NCBI GenBank assembly: GCA_015680905.1
Contig: CM027384.1
Span: 77,347,501-77,411,500 of the forward strand
Length of the DNA stretch: 64,000 bases
Direction of reading: 5' to 3'
Source: Coptis chinensis
Lineage: Eukaryota > Streptophyta > Magnoliopsida > Ranunculales > Ranunculaceae
Both the position numbers and the translations under genes were made by a program. Shown here piece after piece: positions 34,219 through 44,216 of this stretch (positions within the stretch are counted from its first letter, which is position 1; each line of letters starts with the position of its first letter). The notes beneath the pieces were generated by a model. The model ran no database searches. It had not been told where the DNA came from and saw nothing but the letters and a program-made list of their open reading frames with translations.

Positions 34219-34383
34219 AATGTTATAGGCCACACTAGAGACTAAAAGCATCCAATAGTTACCGGTAAAGCTTTCAACTAGGAAGGAAATTCCAATTGGC
34301 ATTATTGTTGTGACACCCTGAAACAGATTGACTATAGCTGCGGCATGGGTGAAGTTCAACTTCCATACATCGGTCGGGTATGT
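34219..34383 (-). pseudogene. NPF pseudogene, first visible exon, downstream part
   Basis: Reads PTDVWKLNFTHAAAIVNLF, TTIMPIGISFLVESFTGNYW and MLLVSSVAYNI, then the donor GTAAGT at 34218. Its upstream continuation is at 42077-42126, on the far side of the Tat element. Confidence 0.9.
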
Positions 34384-34858
34384 TGTTTCGACCCCCACCT
34401 ACGTGGAAAATGTCCATTAGTAGGGGTCTCTATTTTATTCATTTAATCAACAGGGCTAAAGCCCAATTCGCAATATCATGGATCAATGTACAGGCCCATT
34501 AACTCATGTGTGTCTAAAAACCTTAGCCACATGGCTTGCCACTAATGTACATTGATTTATGTCCGTGATCATTTCTTATCAAAAGATAATTATCGGTTGA
34601 CAGTTATATTCTATCACAATTACTCAAGCAACAAGATTACTTGAGTTACAAGGATTCTCTACTCTACCTATATAAATACCACATTATTTTTCATAAGGAA
34701 CTACGTTGAAACTTGATCCCTAGATAATAGATCTTGGGTACGTAGGCAGCCATTATTTGGTTCAGTTTCATCTCCCCCAACATCAAATTCCTCTGTTTCT
34801 TAGTGCGTTCTTTACCATTATTGCTCTCGTTGTGTTGAAGCAGTTTACTGCCGAAACA
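34384..34858 (+). repeat. 5' LTR of the Tat-type element (475 bp)
   Basis: Begins TGTTTCGACCCCCACC and ends ACTGCCGAAACA. A TATA-like CTATATAAATACC lies at about 34670. Confidence 0.9.
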
Positions 34859-34862
34859 TAAG

Positions 34863-34880
34863 TGGCGCCGTTTGTGGGGA
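34863..34880 (+). promoter_or_regulatory. Primer-binding site of the Tat-type element
   Basis: TGGCGCCGTTTGTGGGGA lies four bases after the LTR. The first ten bases match the tRNA-Asp complement; the whole fits the TGGCGCCGT.TGTGGG consensus of Tat elements. Confidence 0.75.
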
Positions 34881-34910
34881 CCGAACCCACGACCACGTGA
34901 AACAATCAAG

Positions 34911-36348
34911 ATGGTAAGCACAAGAAGCAGACCAAATAGTCGACATATTCCTCCTACTAATAATACTCGCAACCCTCGAAATTCAAATCGGCCAATGCAA
35001 GAATCGTTGAACAATCAAGTTGCTCCTAGTGGTAGGATCAATTCTCAACATCCGACTGTAGCAGCACAACCGCCACCGCCACCGCCACCGCCAAAGGCGC
35101 GATAACCACCGCACCAACCCTAACGATCTTTGCAACAAGAAAACCGACAAGTCGGAAATCCTCTATACGGTCCGCCCTGTCCATGTCGATCCTTCAGTTG
35201 ACATGGATATGGGCGTGGACATTACTCTCACACCAACTAACGGAAAAGGTGATAGTAATGTAAACCAATTCACCCCTAATACGGTTGAGCGTGAGTTACG
35301 ACGAGTCAAAAATTTAAATAGGAACTTGAGAAGGAAGCTGGCAAAGAGGCAAAGGCCGGTGGATGATGCTACAAATTCAACAACATCAAGGCGACCACAA
35401 AGGGACGCAGGCCATTCTAGTGTATGGGACCGTCTTGAAGATCCACTTCATCGTCCTCAGCAACGTGTTATTTCTCAAACACAATCAACCAGTGCACGCT
35501 CTAAGAGTAATGACCCTATTACCCGTACTTATGGGGAGAATCGGATTGGAATGGATAACTACTACCCTAGACATGTCCAATCTAAAAGGGAAGATTTACC
35601 TCTGAGAAGCAATTTCGGGAAGGAAGACCAACCGAGATATGTCCGACATGACTGGGAAGGCGGGCATCCCAGACAAGAGCAACAAAACATGGAGAAGTGG
35701 TATAATTATTTTGACCACCCGGCCAAAGGTGACTACCGGCCTAGATAGGCTGGTTACAGGGATAGACAAAGACAATCACCGGTCGGAGCTGATCGTGCGT
35801 ACCTCCAAATATCTCTAACTCCAATAAGAGATAATGGAAGGTATCCTTCTCCACATGGGAACGACCGGGGGTGTCCAGTTGTTCGAGCCAATACTGTAAC
35901 TCTAACAGAACAACAGTTGAAAGAGTTGATTGCAAAATAACTTAACGATAGAGACTCGGAAGGAGATCCTGTCTTGCATGTTCTATCGTTCAAAAATAAG
36001 TTGGTGTTATGGGGTGGAGATTATCCGCTCATGTGTAAGCTCTTTCCATCAACTCTAAAGGGAGAAGCATTACGCTGGTTTAGTGAGTTGCCTTCAAGAT
36101 CAATTCACCAATACAATAAACTAGAAAATCAGTTTATTAATCGTTTCTGCCACAATTGCAAGACGCCAAAGGATGTCGACTCACTTTTGAACATCAAGCA
36201 ACAACGTGACGACAAGTTACGTACTTTTGTTACTAGGTTCCGGAAGGCAGCAGCACCGCCGCCACCGCTACCGCAAACGGTGGTAGAAACGCCTCCGAAA
36301 GAAGGCGTCACGGAAGAAAGTATAAGGAAAACCTTCATCCTAGACTAG
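34911..36348 (+). pseudogene. Gag of the Tat-type element
   Basis: It starts at the ATG at 34911 (MVSTRSRPNSRH). A Pro-rich stretch of eight prolines ends at a stop at 35103. 35203-35748 is open with a basic coiled segment (VERELRRVKNLNRNLRRKL). After another stop, 35974-36348 carries the retrotransposon gag domain (PLMCKLFPSTLKGEALRWF, then YNKLENQFINRFCHN). No zinc knuckle is seen because the end runs into a tandem array. Stops at 35103 and 35746 make it non-functional. Confidence 0.85.
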
Positions 36349-36840
36349 ACCGACCTGACATGGAAGGCCAACCTCGCAGATTTGAGGAAAATCACCATCC
36401 TAGACAGGTTCGACCAGACAGGGAAAGAAGGCATCACGGAAGAAAGTATAAGGAAAACCTTCATCCTAAACTGGACCGACCTGACAGGGAAGGCCGACCT
36501 CGCAGATTTGAGGAAAATCACCATCCTAGACGAGGTTCGACCGCATTGCGGGGAAGAAGGTGTCACGAAAGAAAAGTATAAGGAAAACCTTCATCCTAGA
36601 TCGGACCGACCGACAAGGAAGGCCGACCCTCGCAGATTTGAGAAAAATCGCCATCCCGCATAAACCGACCCGCATTGGGGAAAGAAGGTGTCACGGAAGA
36701 AAGTATAAGGGAAACCTTTATCCTAGATCGGGACCGACCGACGACAGGGAAGGCCGACCTCAGATTTGAGAAAAATCGCCATCCCGCATAGTCCGACCGT
36801 GCAGGGAAAGAAAGTGTCACAGAAGCAACTAGAGGGAAGA
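36290..36840 (+). repeat. Coding-type tandem array, about 128-bp unit, at least 4 copies
   Basis: TATAAGGAAAACCTTCATCC recurs at 36321, 36447, 36577 and (as GGGAAACC) 36704, giving periods of 126, 130 and 127 bp. Units of 126 bp would keep the frame; those of 127 and 130 do not. In frame the unit gives RRFEENHHPR and RKYKENLHP blocks. Confidence 0.9.
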
Positions 36841-36844
36841 CCAC

Positions 36845-37020
36845 AATCCCAGACAAACTACCGACCTAGATAGGCTGGTTACACGCAAAGAAAAAGACAA
36901 TCTCCAGTTGGACCTGAACGTGTGTACCGCCTAAAATCTCTAACTCTTGTAAGAGGTAATGGTAGGTGTCATTTTCCACATAGGCTCGACCGGGGGCGTC
37001 TGTCTATTTAAATCTTCTGG
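36845..37020 (+). repeat. Second copy of the gag segment 35730-35890
   Basis: GACCTAGATAGGCTGGTTAC at 36865 and the following 140 bases repeat 35740-35880 with scattered differences, including the CGACCGGGGG ending. The array at 36290-36840 therefore lies after a repeated gag block. Confidence 0.8.
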
Positions 37021-37049
37021 GTGAAATGGATTTCACTCTTCAATACAAT

Positions 37050-38290
37050 TTTTTCCGATCTGCTGGTGAAAATAATGGAAGCTTATATCGATGATATAGC
37101 CGTTAAATCGAAGGATACGGGTGATCATCTTTCCGATCTTTAATTTGTTTTTGATAGGCTTAACAAGTATAACATGAGACTCAATCCCGCCAAATGTTCT
37201 TTTGGGCATCTCTTCTGGAAAATTTCTTGGATACCTCATGACTCGTAGAGGTATTAAGGCTAATCCTGATCAGATACGCGCCGTTATTCATATGCCATCA
37301 CCCAAAAATAAGAAGGAAATTAAACGACTTACTGGTCGGCTTGCCGCTTTTCATAGATTTATTTCTAAATATTCCGATCGTTGTCATCCCTTCTTCCAGA
37401 CTTTAAAGAGGGCGGCAACTTGGAACATTGATTGTGAGATGGCATTGCAACAACTGAAGAAATACTTGGTCCGTCCTCCTATATTGACAAGTCCTTCAAC
37501 GGGTCAACCTAGTGGCATATACCGGCATTACAACAACTCAACCTTTCAAGTTAGTCCGTTTCTTTTCATTGATGATGGTAGACCCGTCTTTTTTATCAGA
37601 ATCAAGTAGATTAGCTGAATGGGAAAGTTATCTTAATGCATATAGCAATATCTTTGAAAGTCGTACTACTGAAAAAGGATATGCTCTGGCTTCTTTGATA
37701 GCTGATTTTTCGATTGATGATTCTCCTATTGACGATTTCTTGCGCCAGGAAGAATCTATGGAAGACATTCTGCCGCCGCTAACTGGGGAAGACGAAGACC
37801 AACATGAAAACGCAATTCCTAATCCCATTGACCTATGTATTGTTTACTCAGATGGCTCCCATAGTAAATCTGGGTCTGGAATTGGATGTGTTTTTGTTAA
37901 ACCCGACGGAGAAAAGATTGGGAAATCTGTGCGACTTGCCTTCACCGCTTCAAATAACGAAGTCGAGTATGAGGATGTCATTTGTGCCTTGAGAACAGCT
38001 TTGACACTTGGGGTGCGAAAGCTCCACTTATACACGGATTCTCGCCTTGTTGCAAATCAATTTGGTGGGTCTTTTGAAGCAAGAGATGAGCGTATGGCGA
38101 CTTATCTTAGTTTGATACATAGTCTTGCTCGACAATTTGATAGCATCTCTATCACTCAAAGACCCCGAAATGACTTACGTCATGCAGATTCATTGGCTTA
38201 TCTCTCCGCCGCCGTTAGAAGCGAAGGGCTTGACACATCACTTTTGCAGTCATCTTTTCGTCAGTCTAAGTTTGAACGTTTTTACACTCG
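37050..38290 (+). pseudogene. RT C-terminus and RNase H of the Tat-type element
   Basis: It begins inside RT: MEAYIDDIAVKSK keeps the catalytic YIDD, then RLNPAKCSFG, KFLGYLMTRRGI, and the connection domain with GRLAAFHRFISK. A stop and a shift lie near 37140 and 37210, and a larger change near 37510. 37830-38230 is the RNase H domain: VYSDGSHS, NNEVEYEDVICAL (the usual A/G before L is changed), LYTDSRLVANQ and the final NDLRHADSLAYL, with D, E, D, D visible. Integrase is absent. Upstream RT fingers and protease are deleted. Confidence 0.9.
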
Positions 38291-38740
38291 CTTAGTTCAT
38301 TACTATCATTATTTAAAAAAATCGGCGGTTACCACATTTAGCTTCGTCAGCTTAAGTTTGAACGCTTTTACGCTCGCTTAGTTCATTACTATCATTAAGA
38401 AAAAAATCTGACGAAGTTACCACATTTAGCTTCGTCAGCTTAAGTTTGAACGCTTTTACGCTCGCTTAGTTCATTACTATCATTACGAAAAAATCTGACG
38501 AAGTTACCACATTTAGCTTTGTCAGTCTAAGTTTGAACGCTTTTTACGCTCGCTTAGTAATTACTATCGCTACAACAAAATTTGACGAAGTTACTACATT
38601 TAACTTCGCCAGTCTAAGTTTGAACGTTTTTACGCTCGCTTAGTCCGTTACTATCACTACGACAATATCCGACTAAGTCATCGCGTTTCATTTTGTCGAT
38701 CGGTTCAAACGTTTTACACTCGCTTAGTCTAATTTTGCCG
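38270..38740 (+). repeat. Tandem array 1, 84-88-bp unit, about 5.5 copies
   Basis: CGCTCGCTTAGT, or its CACTCGCTTAGT variant, starts at 38285, 38371, 38459, 38547, 38633 and 38717. Units also share TTTAGCTTCGTCAG and AAGTTTGAACG. It starts directly after the RNase H domain. Confidence 0.95.
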
Positions 38741-39040
38741 AGTTAAGTTAGCATTGGGGGCATTTTTTCTCTACATGGGGCGCCTCGTTCTATTTCATTT
38801 CAATTGTATAAATCTACAACATTGTCGGTTTTTCAGCGGTATGTTATCCGACACAACAACAATATTCAATAACAAACCCATCTTTATTTTTTTTTTTTCA
38901 TCAAAAGAAGTTTTAGCTCTATGGTATTACATTCACATGATTACCTAATCAATTGTCTCACAATTGTCTTATGGTTGTTCGATTAAATCTTAATTTTCAT
39001 CTTCAAAATCTGCATTTGCTTCACTTAGCGCTTTCGGTTA
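38741..39040. other. Spacer between two tandem arrays of the Tat-type element
   Basis: AT-rich and no gene seen. A T-run lies at 38887-38898. Confidence 0.5.
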
Positions 39041-39640
39041 ACTATTTTCCGCAGTCATTCCTTTTTCTAAGGCATTGTGCCGCTCTTTCTCAACGACACT
39101 TCTATCAGCTTCTTTAATTCATCTACGACATTTATTGACGCCTTTCTGTGCTAAACTTTTCTCCGTCAACTCTTTATGAATATAATTTGCTCGTAATACC
39201 GCCGTTTCTCCGTGCAGCGAGAATTCGCATTACATCACCTTTCTTCTCGAAAACTTTCTCCAGCTTCATTATTTTTTATAAGGCATTAAGTCGAACTTTC
39301 TGAACGAAAAACTTTCCGAGTTAAACTTTCCTTCAGCTTTATTATTTTTCTAAGGCATTGTGCCGATCTTTCTACAAAAAATTTTCCGAGCAAAAATTTT
39401 CATCAGCTTCATTATTTTTTCTAAGGCATTGCGCCGATCTTTCTACGAAAAAATTTCTGAGCGAAAATTTTCGTTAGCTTCATTATTTTTCCTAAGGCAT
39501 TGTGCCGATCTTTCTACAAAAAATTCTTCGAGCGAAAATTTTCATCAGCGTCATTATTTTTTCTAAGGCATTCTGCCGATCTTTCTGAGCGAAACTTTTT
39601 GAGGCTCGTATAACCGTCGTTTCTCCGTGTGGCAAAAATT
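39041..39640 (+). repeat. Tandem array 2, about 71-bp unit, at least 5 copies
   Basis: CTAAGGCATTGTGCCGATCT with variants starts near 39280, 39351, 39422, 39492 and 39563, with further diverged copies at 39068 and 39697. Units contain TTTCTACAAAAAATTTTCCG and CATTATTTTTTC. Confidence 0.9.
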
Positions 39641-39874
39641 CGCATTACGTTAACTTTCTAAGCGAAAAATTTATTTAGCTTTTTTATTTATTTTTCTACG
39701 GCATTGTGATCTTTCCGTTCGAAACTTTTCGTCAATATCTTTTGCTCGTAATTCCGCCGTTTCAACCTGCGACGAAAATACAAATCTTTTCGTTAGTCTT
39801 TCAGACTTAACCAAAATTTGAAGCTAACTGAAAAAAAAAAATTGACATACCTTTCATCATCTTTGTTGAATTTT

Positions 39875-40324
39875 TTACCACCACTTTGTCATATTCTCCG
39901 AACTTTTCTCCGTCTTCTTCGGCAGCCCAAAATAACTCAATAATTGCGCAATTTCTTTGCTTAACGGAATTGCACTCCTGCAACTTAATTGTGAGTAAGC
40001 CATTACTACTTCATCTTCTTCAACTTTCGTTTCAAATGTATAAACTTCGTCCATCTCAAATCTCTCGAGTACTAGTATTTTCCGTAGTTCTTTAAGTGAC
40101 CATCGTCGTGGCATCGTGTGTTCGTTGTATTTGTCCCCTTCTTTCCACCTCACCAAATCTACGATCGTCATCAAGTTTTCTTCTTCTTGATTATCTTTTG
40201 CCTGTTTAATATGGTCGTTTCTACCTGTAAAATAAATATAATAAAAATAAAAATAAAAATAAAAAAAAAAAAGCAAAGCAAAAAAACCGAAGTTCACGGA
40301 CCAAATCGGTCGCGACCACGGCAC
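39875..40324 (-). CDS. Antisense ORF in the Tat-type element, unknown protein
   Basis: It is open for 149 codons, antisense to the element. The first 35 codons are low complexity (Phe/Tyr-rich) and probably untranslated: a strong splice acceptor (TTTATTTTACAG) at about 40227 would start an exon GRNDHIKQAKDNQEEENL. The rest, IVDLVRWKEGDKYNEH through RRWSLKELRKILVLERFE and VMAYSQLSCRSAIPLSKEI, has normal composition, with predicted helices and an acidic middle. Upstream on the same strand, 40860-40914 reads MTGIIEFPYGVVAGFEDEK, a possible first exon. I do not recognise the protein. Extra antisense ORFs in this position are known in Tat elements. Confidence 0.45.
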   Translation of the reverse strand: MPWSRPIWSVNFGFFALLFFFYFYFYFYYIYFTGRNDHIKQAKDNQEEENLMTIVDLVRWKEGDKYNEHTMPRRWSLKELRKILVLERFEMDEVYTFETKVEEDEVVMAYSQLSCRSAIPLSKEIAQLLSYFGLPKKTEKSSENMTKWW

Positions 40325-41580
40325 GGTGCCCCTCCTTTACTTTGAACCAGATCGTGTTTGTTATTTTCACTTTTAAATTTTGGCGCCCAAAGACAAATAT
40401 TTCTTCTTCCACAAATAAAAACAAAGGTCAATTTCAGAGCTTCCTCCAAACTATATACAAACCAAACCAAATCTGTTTTTATACCGAGATTAATGGCGTG
40501 AGATAGTTCCTGCTTGTTAACGAGTAGACTAATAACAAGTATGTGTTTTCATGCATGGCGTTAGACATATAGCGATAGTTGGTTGTTTTCATGCTCACTG
40601 CCGGTTCCCTTAAGGAACTTGTGTATACACGCCAGGTATATGTATAGCAGCTCTCAAATCTTGCTGTATCAGGCAAGATGCAACAAAATATTTTGAAGGC
40701 GTCCAAGTAACAGGGTGAGCTTTGTGAATGAGCAATTTATTTCGTGATCTTTTCGATCAGTTTTACTAGTGCGATAGTTAAGATGGGATGAAGAAGATGA
40801 GAAGAAGAGTTGCCTGAAACCAGAGGACCGTATAATAATCAAACATAGTACTAACCTTTTTTCGTCTTCGAAACCAGCGACGACACCGTACGGAAACTCG
40901 ATGATCCCTGTCACAATGGTGTAGTAGTAAAACGGTGGTGTTTACTGGTTTTGGTTAAGGTTTTTCTCACGTTCCTTCTGTTTATATTCTTTCTCTTTTC
41001 CTGATCTTGCGTTGATCCAGTATTTCAGTCCATGTATAATTCTATTAGCCAAACCGACTTAAGGTGCGAGACTTGATAATAAACATTATCCAATCCGGAT
41101 TTAATTTTGGAGTCCTAGTTTTTATGTGGTATTTTCACGTGCATATCTTCTAGTTATTTCGGAACAAATTTTTGACTCTTGAACATTTTTCGAATTCCAA
41201 TTATTTCGTTCACAATAATTGGTGAATTTTTCTCGACAGTTTTCAACGGTCTAATCCTAGTATCGCTATTCCACTGGCACGCGTCGTCGAAATCAACTTT
41301 CGTATTGTCACGTAATGCGTTCGGTACAGTTTTCGGCAATCAATTTCTTTCGAAATTTTTTCTGTGCATTTTTCAGCCATTTTTTAACTACAATGCGTCC
41401 CGTATACGTTAGTTTGACATTATTTCATTTCCGATAATTCACGAATTTTTTCCGATTGTCCATTTTCCTATCGTTTATATTCACACGACACTTTGTTATA
41501 CATTCCGCTTACTCTTTTCTTATTCCAAGTTTTCCTTGATTTTTCTTCTCTTCTTTGCCATGTGAACTTTGTTCGCATGA
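40325..41580. other. 3' region of the Tat-type element
   Basis: No sense-strand gene is seen. The minus-strand start-like frame at 40669-40914 may belong to the antisense ORF. The rest is AT-rich. Confidence 0.4.
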
Positions 41581-41594
41581 CAAAGAGGGGGCGG
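41581..41594 (+). promoter_or_regulatory. Polypurine tract of the Tat-type element
   Basis: CAAAGAGGGGGCGG lies directly before the 3' LTR. Confidence 0.85.
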
Positions 41595-42071
41595 TGTTTC
41601 AACCCCCACCTACGTGGAAAACGTCCATTAGTAGGGGTCTCTATTTTATTCATTTAATCAACAGGGCTAAAGCCCAATTAGCAATATCATGGATCAATGT
41701 ACAGGCCCATTAACTCATGTGTCTAAGGCTGAACCTTAGCCACATGGCTTGCCACTAATGTACATTGATTTATGTCCAGATTCATTTCTTATCAAAAAGA
41801 TAATTATCAGTTGACAGTTATATTCTATCACAATTACTCAAGCAACAAGATTACTTGAGTTACAAGGATTCTCTACTCTACCTATATAAATACCACATTA
41901 TTTTTCATAAGGAACTACGTTGAAACTTGATCCCTAGATAATAGATCTTGGATACATAGGCAGCCATTATTTGGTTCAGTTTCATCTCCCCCAACATCAA
42001 ATTCCTCTGTTTCTTAGTGCGTTCTTTACCATTATTGCTCTCGTTGTGTTGAAGCAGTTTACTGCCGAAAC
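41595..42071 (+). repeat. 3' LTR of the Tat-type element (477 bp)
   Basis: Begins TGTTTCAACCCCCACC and ends ACTGCCGAAAC, one base short of the 5' copy, then the target copy TATGT. Confidence 0.9.
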
Positions 42072-42076
42072 TATGT

Positions 42077-42126
42077 CATCAAGACAAATATAACATATGC
42101 AGCTAGGATATCGGCCCATGTAAAAA
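42077..42126 (-). pseudogene. NPF pseudogene, first visible exon, upstream part
   Basis: It follows an acceptor-like TATGTAG at 42127 and reads TWADILAAYVIFVLMTY. With one copy of the 5-bp target it continues in frame into PTDVWKLNF at 34383. The exon with the start codon is not found upstream. Confidence 0.8.
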
Positions 42127-42463
42127 CTACATAGGAAAACAAGAGCCAAAAAGTATGTATATCATCAGCAGGTAGGAGCACTTTTAAGAATTGTAATTTG
42201 GAATGCAAAATATAAGTTAGTCTTGCATTTATTTTTATTTTTTATTTTGTTTCTAAATTCCCTAATTTTGTTCAGAACTCATTAGATGATAAGAATGTAC
42301 ATTTCAAAACTTCTAAGTCATGCTACCAAAATTAATCAAATCTGTAAAGATTAAAATATTACAAATGGTGACTTGGATCTTTAATTTATCCAAGAATACA
42401 TATAATAGGATTATCGTTGTACAAATATATTAAATGATACAATAGTCGGTGTTTGTTGCATTA
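42127..42463. other. Upstream spacer of the NPF pseudogene
   Basis: AT-rich. No start-bearing NPF exon is recognised. It ends in the TTA target site of the first PIF/Harbinger unit. Confidence 0.4.
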
Positions 42464-42868
42464 GAGCATCTTTAATGGTGAGACCAAATGAATACCAAAC
42501 ACCAAATGTATCATATCTTCAAATGTATCTTCAATTTGGTGTTTGTTTTGGTGTTGTATCAAATGTACGTCGCGGTTTACCCAACACCGCGCGGTTTTTC
42601 GAATATTGCGTGGACTTTTACTGAATTATGGGCTCCTACGGCGCGGTTTTCTAAAAGCAGCATGGACTTTATGTTCAGGCCCACGCGGTTTTGATAAAAC
42701 CGTGCGGTGTATTGAAAGCAGCGTGCTCTAATTGAAAAAATGGTAAAAAGTGGCCAAAATACGGCTATATTTCTAATTCTTGCACTATAACTTCATGCAC
42801 TCCAAACTCTCTACTCTCACAAACTCTCTACTATTATCACAAACTCTCAACTAAACCACAAATCCACA

Positions 42869-43845
42869 ATGGCTAATGAAGACCAAAGATCCAAGTTTAG
42901 AGGGGCTTTATGGATACTTGAAGAAGATGTTGCTCCCACCAATAGTTAGCTACAAGTTGGTTAAGATGGTATAGTAAGAAATGAATAAAAGTCAAATGAA
43001 TTTTGGAGTAGGATTCTATATTCATTTCATGCAAATCTCGGAAGAATGAACGAACGCAACTTCATGGGCATGAAACACCGATGATCTACTATTCAATCCA
43101 ATATCAACAAGTTTCACGCTATTTTTTCTAAGATTCAAGCATCTCCTCCAAGTGGCTATAGTGAAAATGACATTGTAAATATCATTTACTTTATATTTGT
43201 TTTTTTATTCACAATTATATTTTTCAATTCTAATTTAGTTTTTTGTTAATTGGTAGGTTGAGTAAGCAATAAAAGCCTAATGCAAAATAGGGTTTGGAAG
43301 TGAATGCAATGCTATAATATAGTGAAAGACTCACCCAAATGGAGGAGACTGCAATTGAGAAATGAAATACGACCTAATAAGAAAAAGTCGAAATCAAACA
43401 ATGGGGAAGAAGGTTCATCAACTCCAATATCAAGTGCGTCCACTCAACCATTGGATTATGATCCACATTAAGTTGATGGGCTTGTGGATAGGCCAATTGG
43501 AAAGAGAAAAAAAAAAAGCAAAAAGAGAAAGAAGAAGGTGATTCTAAAGTAGATCATATCAATCCGCTAAGAAACTTGATGCTTTTCTTGTAGATCTTTC
43601 TGAAACCATAAAAGAAGCCAATAAATTGGAAGCTCAAAAACAACAGAAGAAACATGAACTCGAATGCGAGTAAACTTCAATTGAAGAAAGATGTACTTCG
43701 AGTTCAAGAGGATGAAAATGATAATAAACTACTAGGAATGAAATTAGATGGATTACCCGAAGATGAGCGTGAATTCCTACAACTCAAAAAGGCAAAAATT
43801 ATACAAAAAATGAATAATCGAATTCATGGCATGGGTGCATGCTAG
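42869..43845 (+). pseudogene. PIF/Harbinger ORF1: Myb/NAM-associated protein
   Basis: It starts at the ATG at 42869 (MANEDQRSKF). Readable blocks match the Myb/SANT-like and NAM-associated C-terminal protein of plant PIF/Harbinger elements: a trihelix-like ILYSFHANLGR, RNERSF-type FMGMKHRWS, INKFHAIFSKIQASPPSGYSE, then a basic linker and GKRKKKSKKRKK. The last part (43654-43845) is an open coiled region ending DEREFLQLKKAKIIQKM. Several stops and shifts break it. The protein normally helps the transposase bind its ends. Confidence 0.75.
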
Positions 43846-44216
43846 CAGTGGAAGTAGCGCAAGGGGATATTTTGGTTATGATGATGAGTTCTAAATGATT
43901 TACTTTCTATTTATGTATTTCAATTTAGCACATACTTTAATTTGAGTTTGTATTTTGATTTTATTTAGAATGTACTTTAATTGAAGTTTTCCTTTAATTT
44001 GAGTTAGTTAATTAATTATTTTTGCATGTACCTTAATATAAAATTGATACTCAAACATCAGTCTTTATTGATAATAATAATAACAATAACGGGATACAAC
44101 ATGGGAATTTAAAAAGACACACAAAATAAATAAACATAATAAAACATGGAACATAAATACATAGAACACAAACACATAGAAAACGATAAATAAAACAAAG
44201 TCCAAATGAAATAGAA

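Larger units (their letters stand above)
34384..42071 (+). mobile_element. Tat-type Ty3/gypsy element, internally deleted (7688 bp)
   Basis: LTRs at 34384-34858 and 41595-42071 begin TGTTTC and differ at a small number of positions. The target duplication TATGT is at 34379-34383 and 42072-42076. Contents in order: PBS, gag, a tandem array, the last part of RT, RNase H, two further tandem arrays, a region with a minus-strand ORF, a purine tract and the 3' LTR. Protease, most of RT and integrase are absent. Tandem repeats and extra ORFs between pol and the 3' LTR are known for the Tat lineage. The RNase H and gag type also fit Tat. Confidence 0.9.
29201..42126 (-). pseudogene. NRT1/PTR family (NPF5-like) transporter pseudogene, split by retrotransposons
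   Basis: Exons on the minus strand, in gene order: 42126-42077 plus 34383-34219 (one exon split by the Tat element), 31513 to about 31340, about 30890 to 30470, and 30112-29201. Canonical splice sites flank the first two. The family are 12-helix proton-coupled membrane carriers of nitrate, peptides or hormones. Diagnostic blocks include TDVWKLNFTHAAAIVN, FTGNYWMLL, PYIKPWSIRFGIPAICT, RVFVAS, MIPMWITFIAIG and a final DNYYWTLAALSLINL. Damage: stops in exon 2, an 8-bp duplication at the start of the last exon, a disordered stretch at 30915-31340, the missing N-terminal exon, and the Tat insertion. The substrate cannot be told. Confidence 0.9.

Noticed and set aside
34384..34858. LTR region read as NPF promoter
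   Set aside because: It is one of a pair of LTRs flanked by a target duplication inside an exon.
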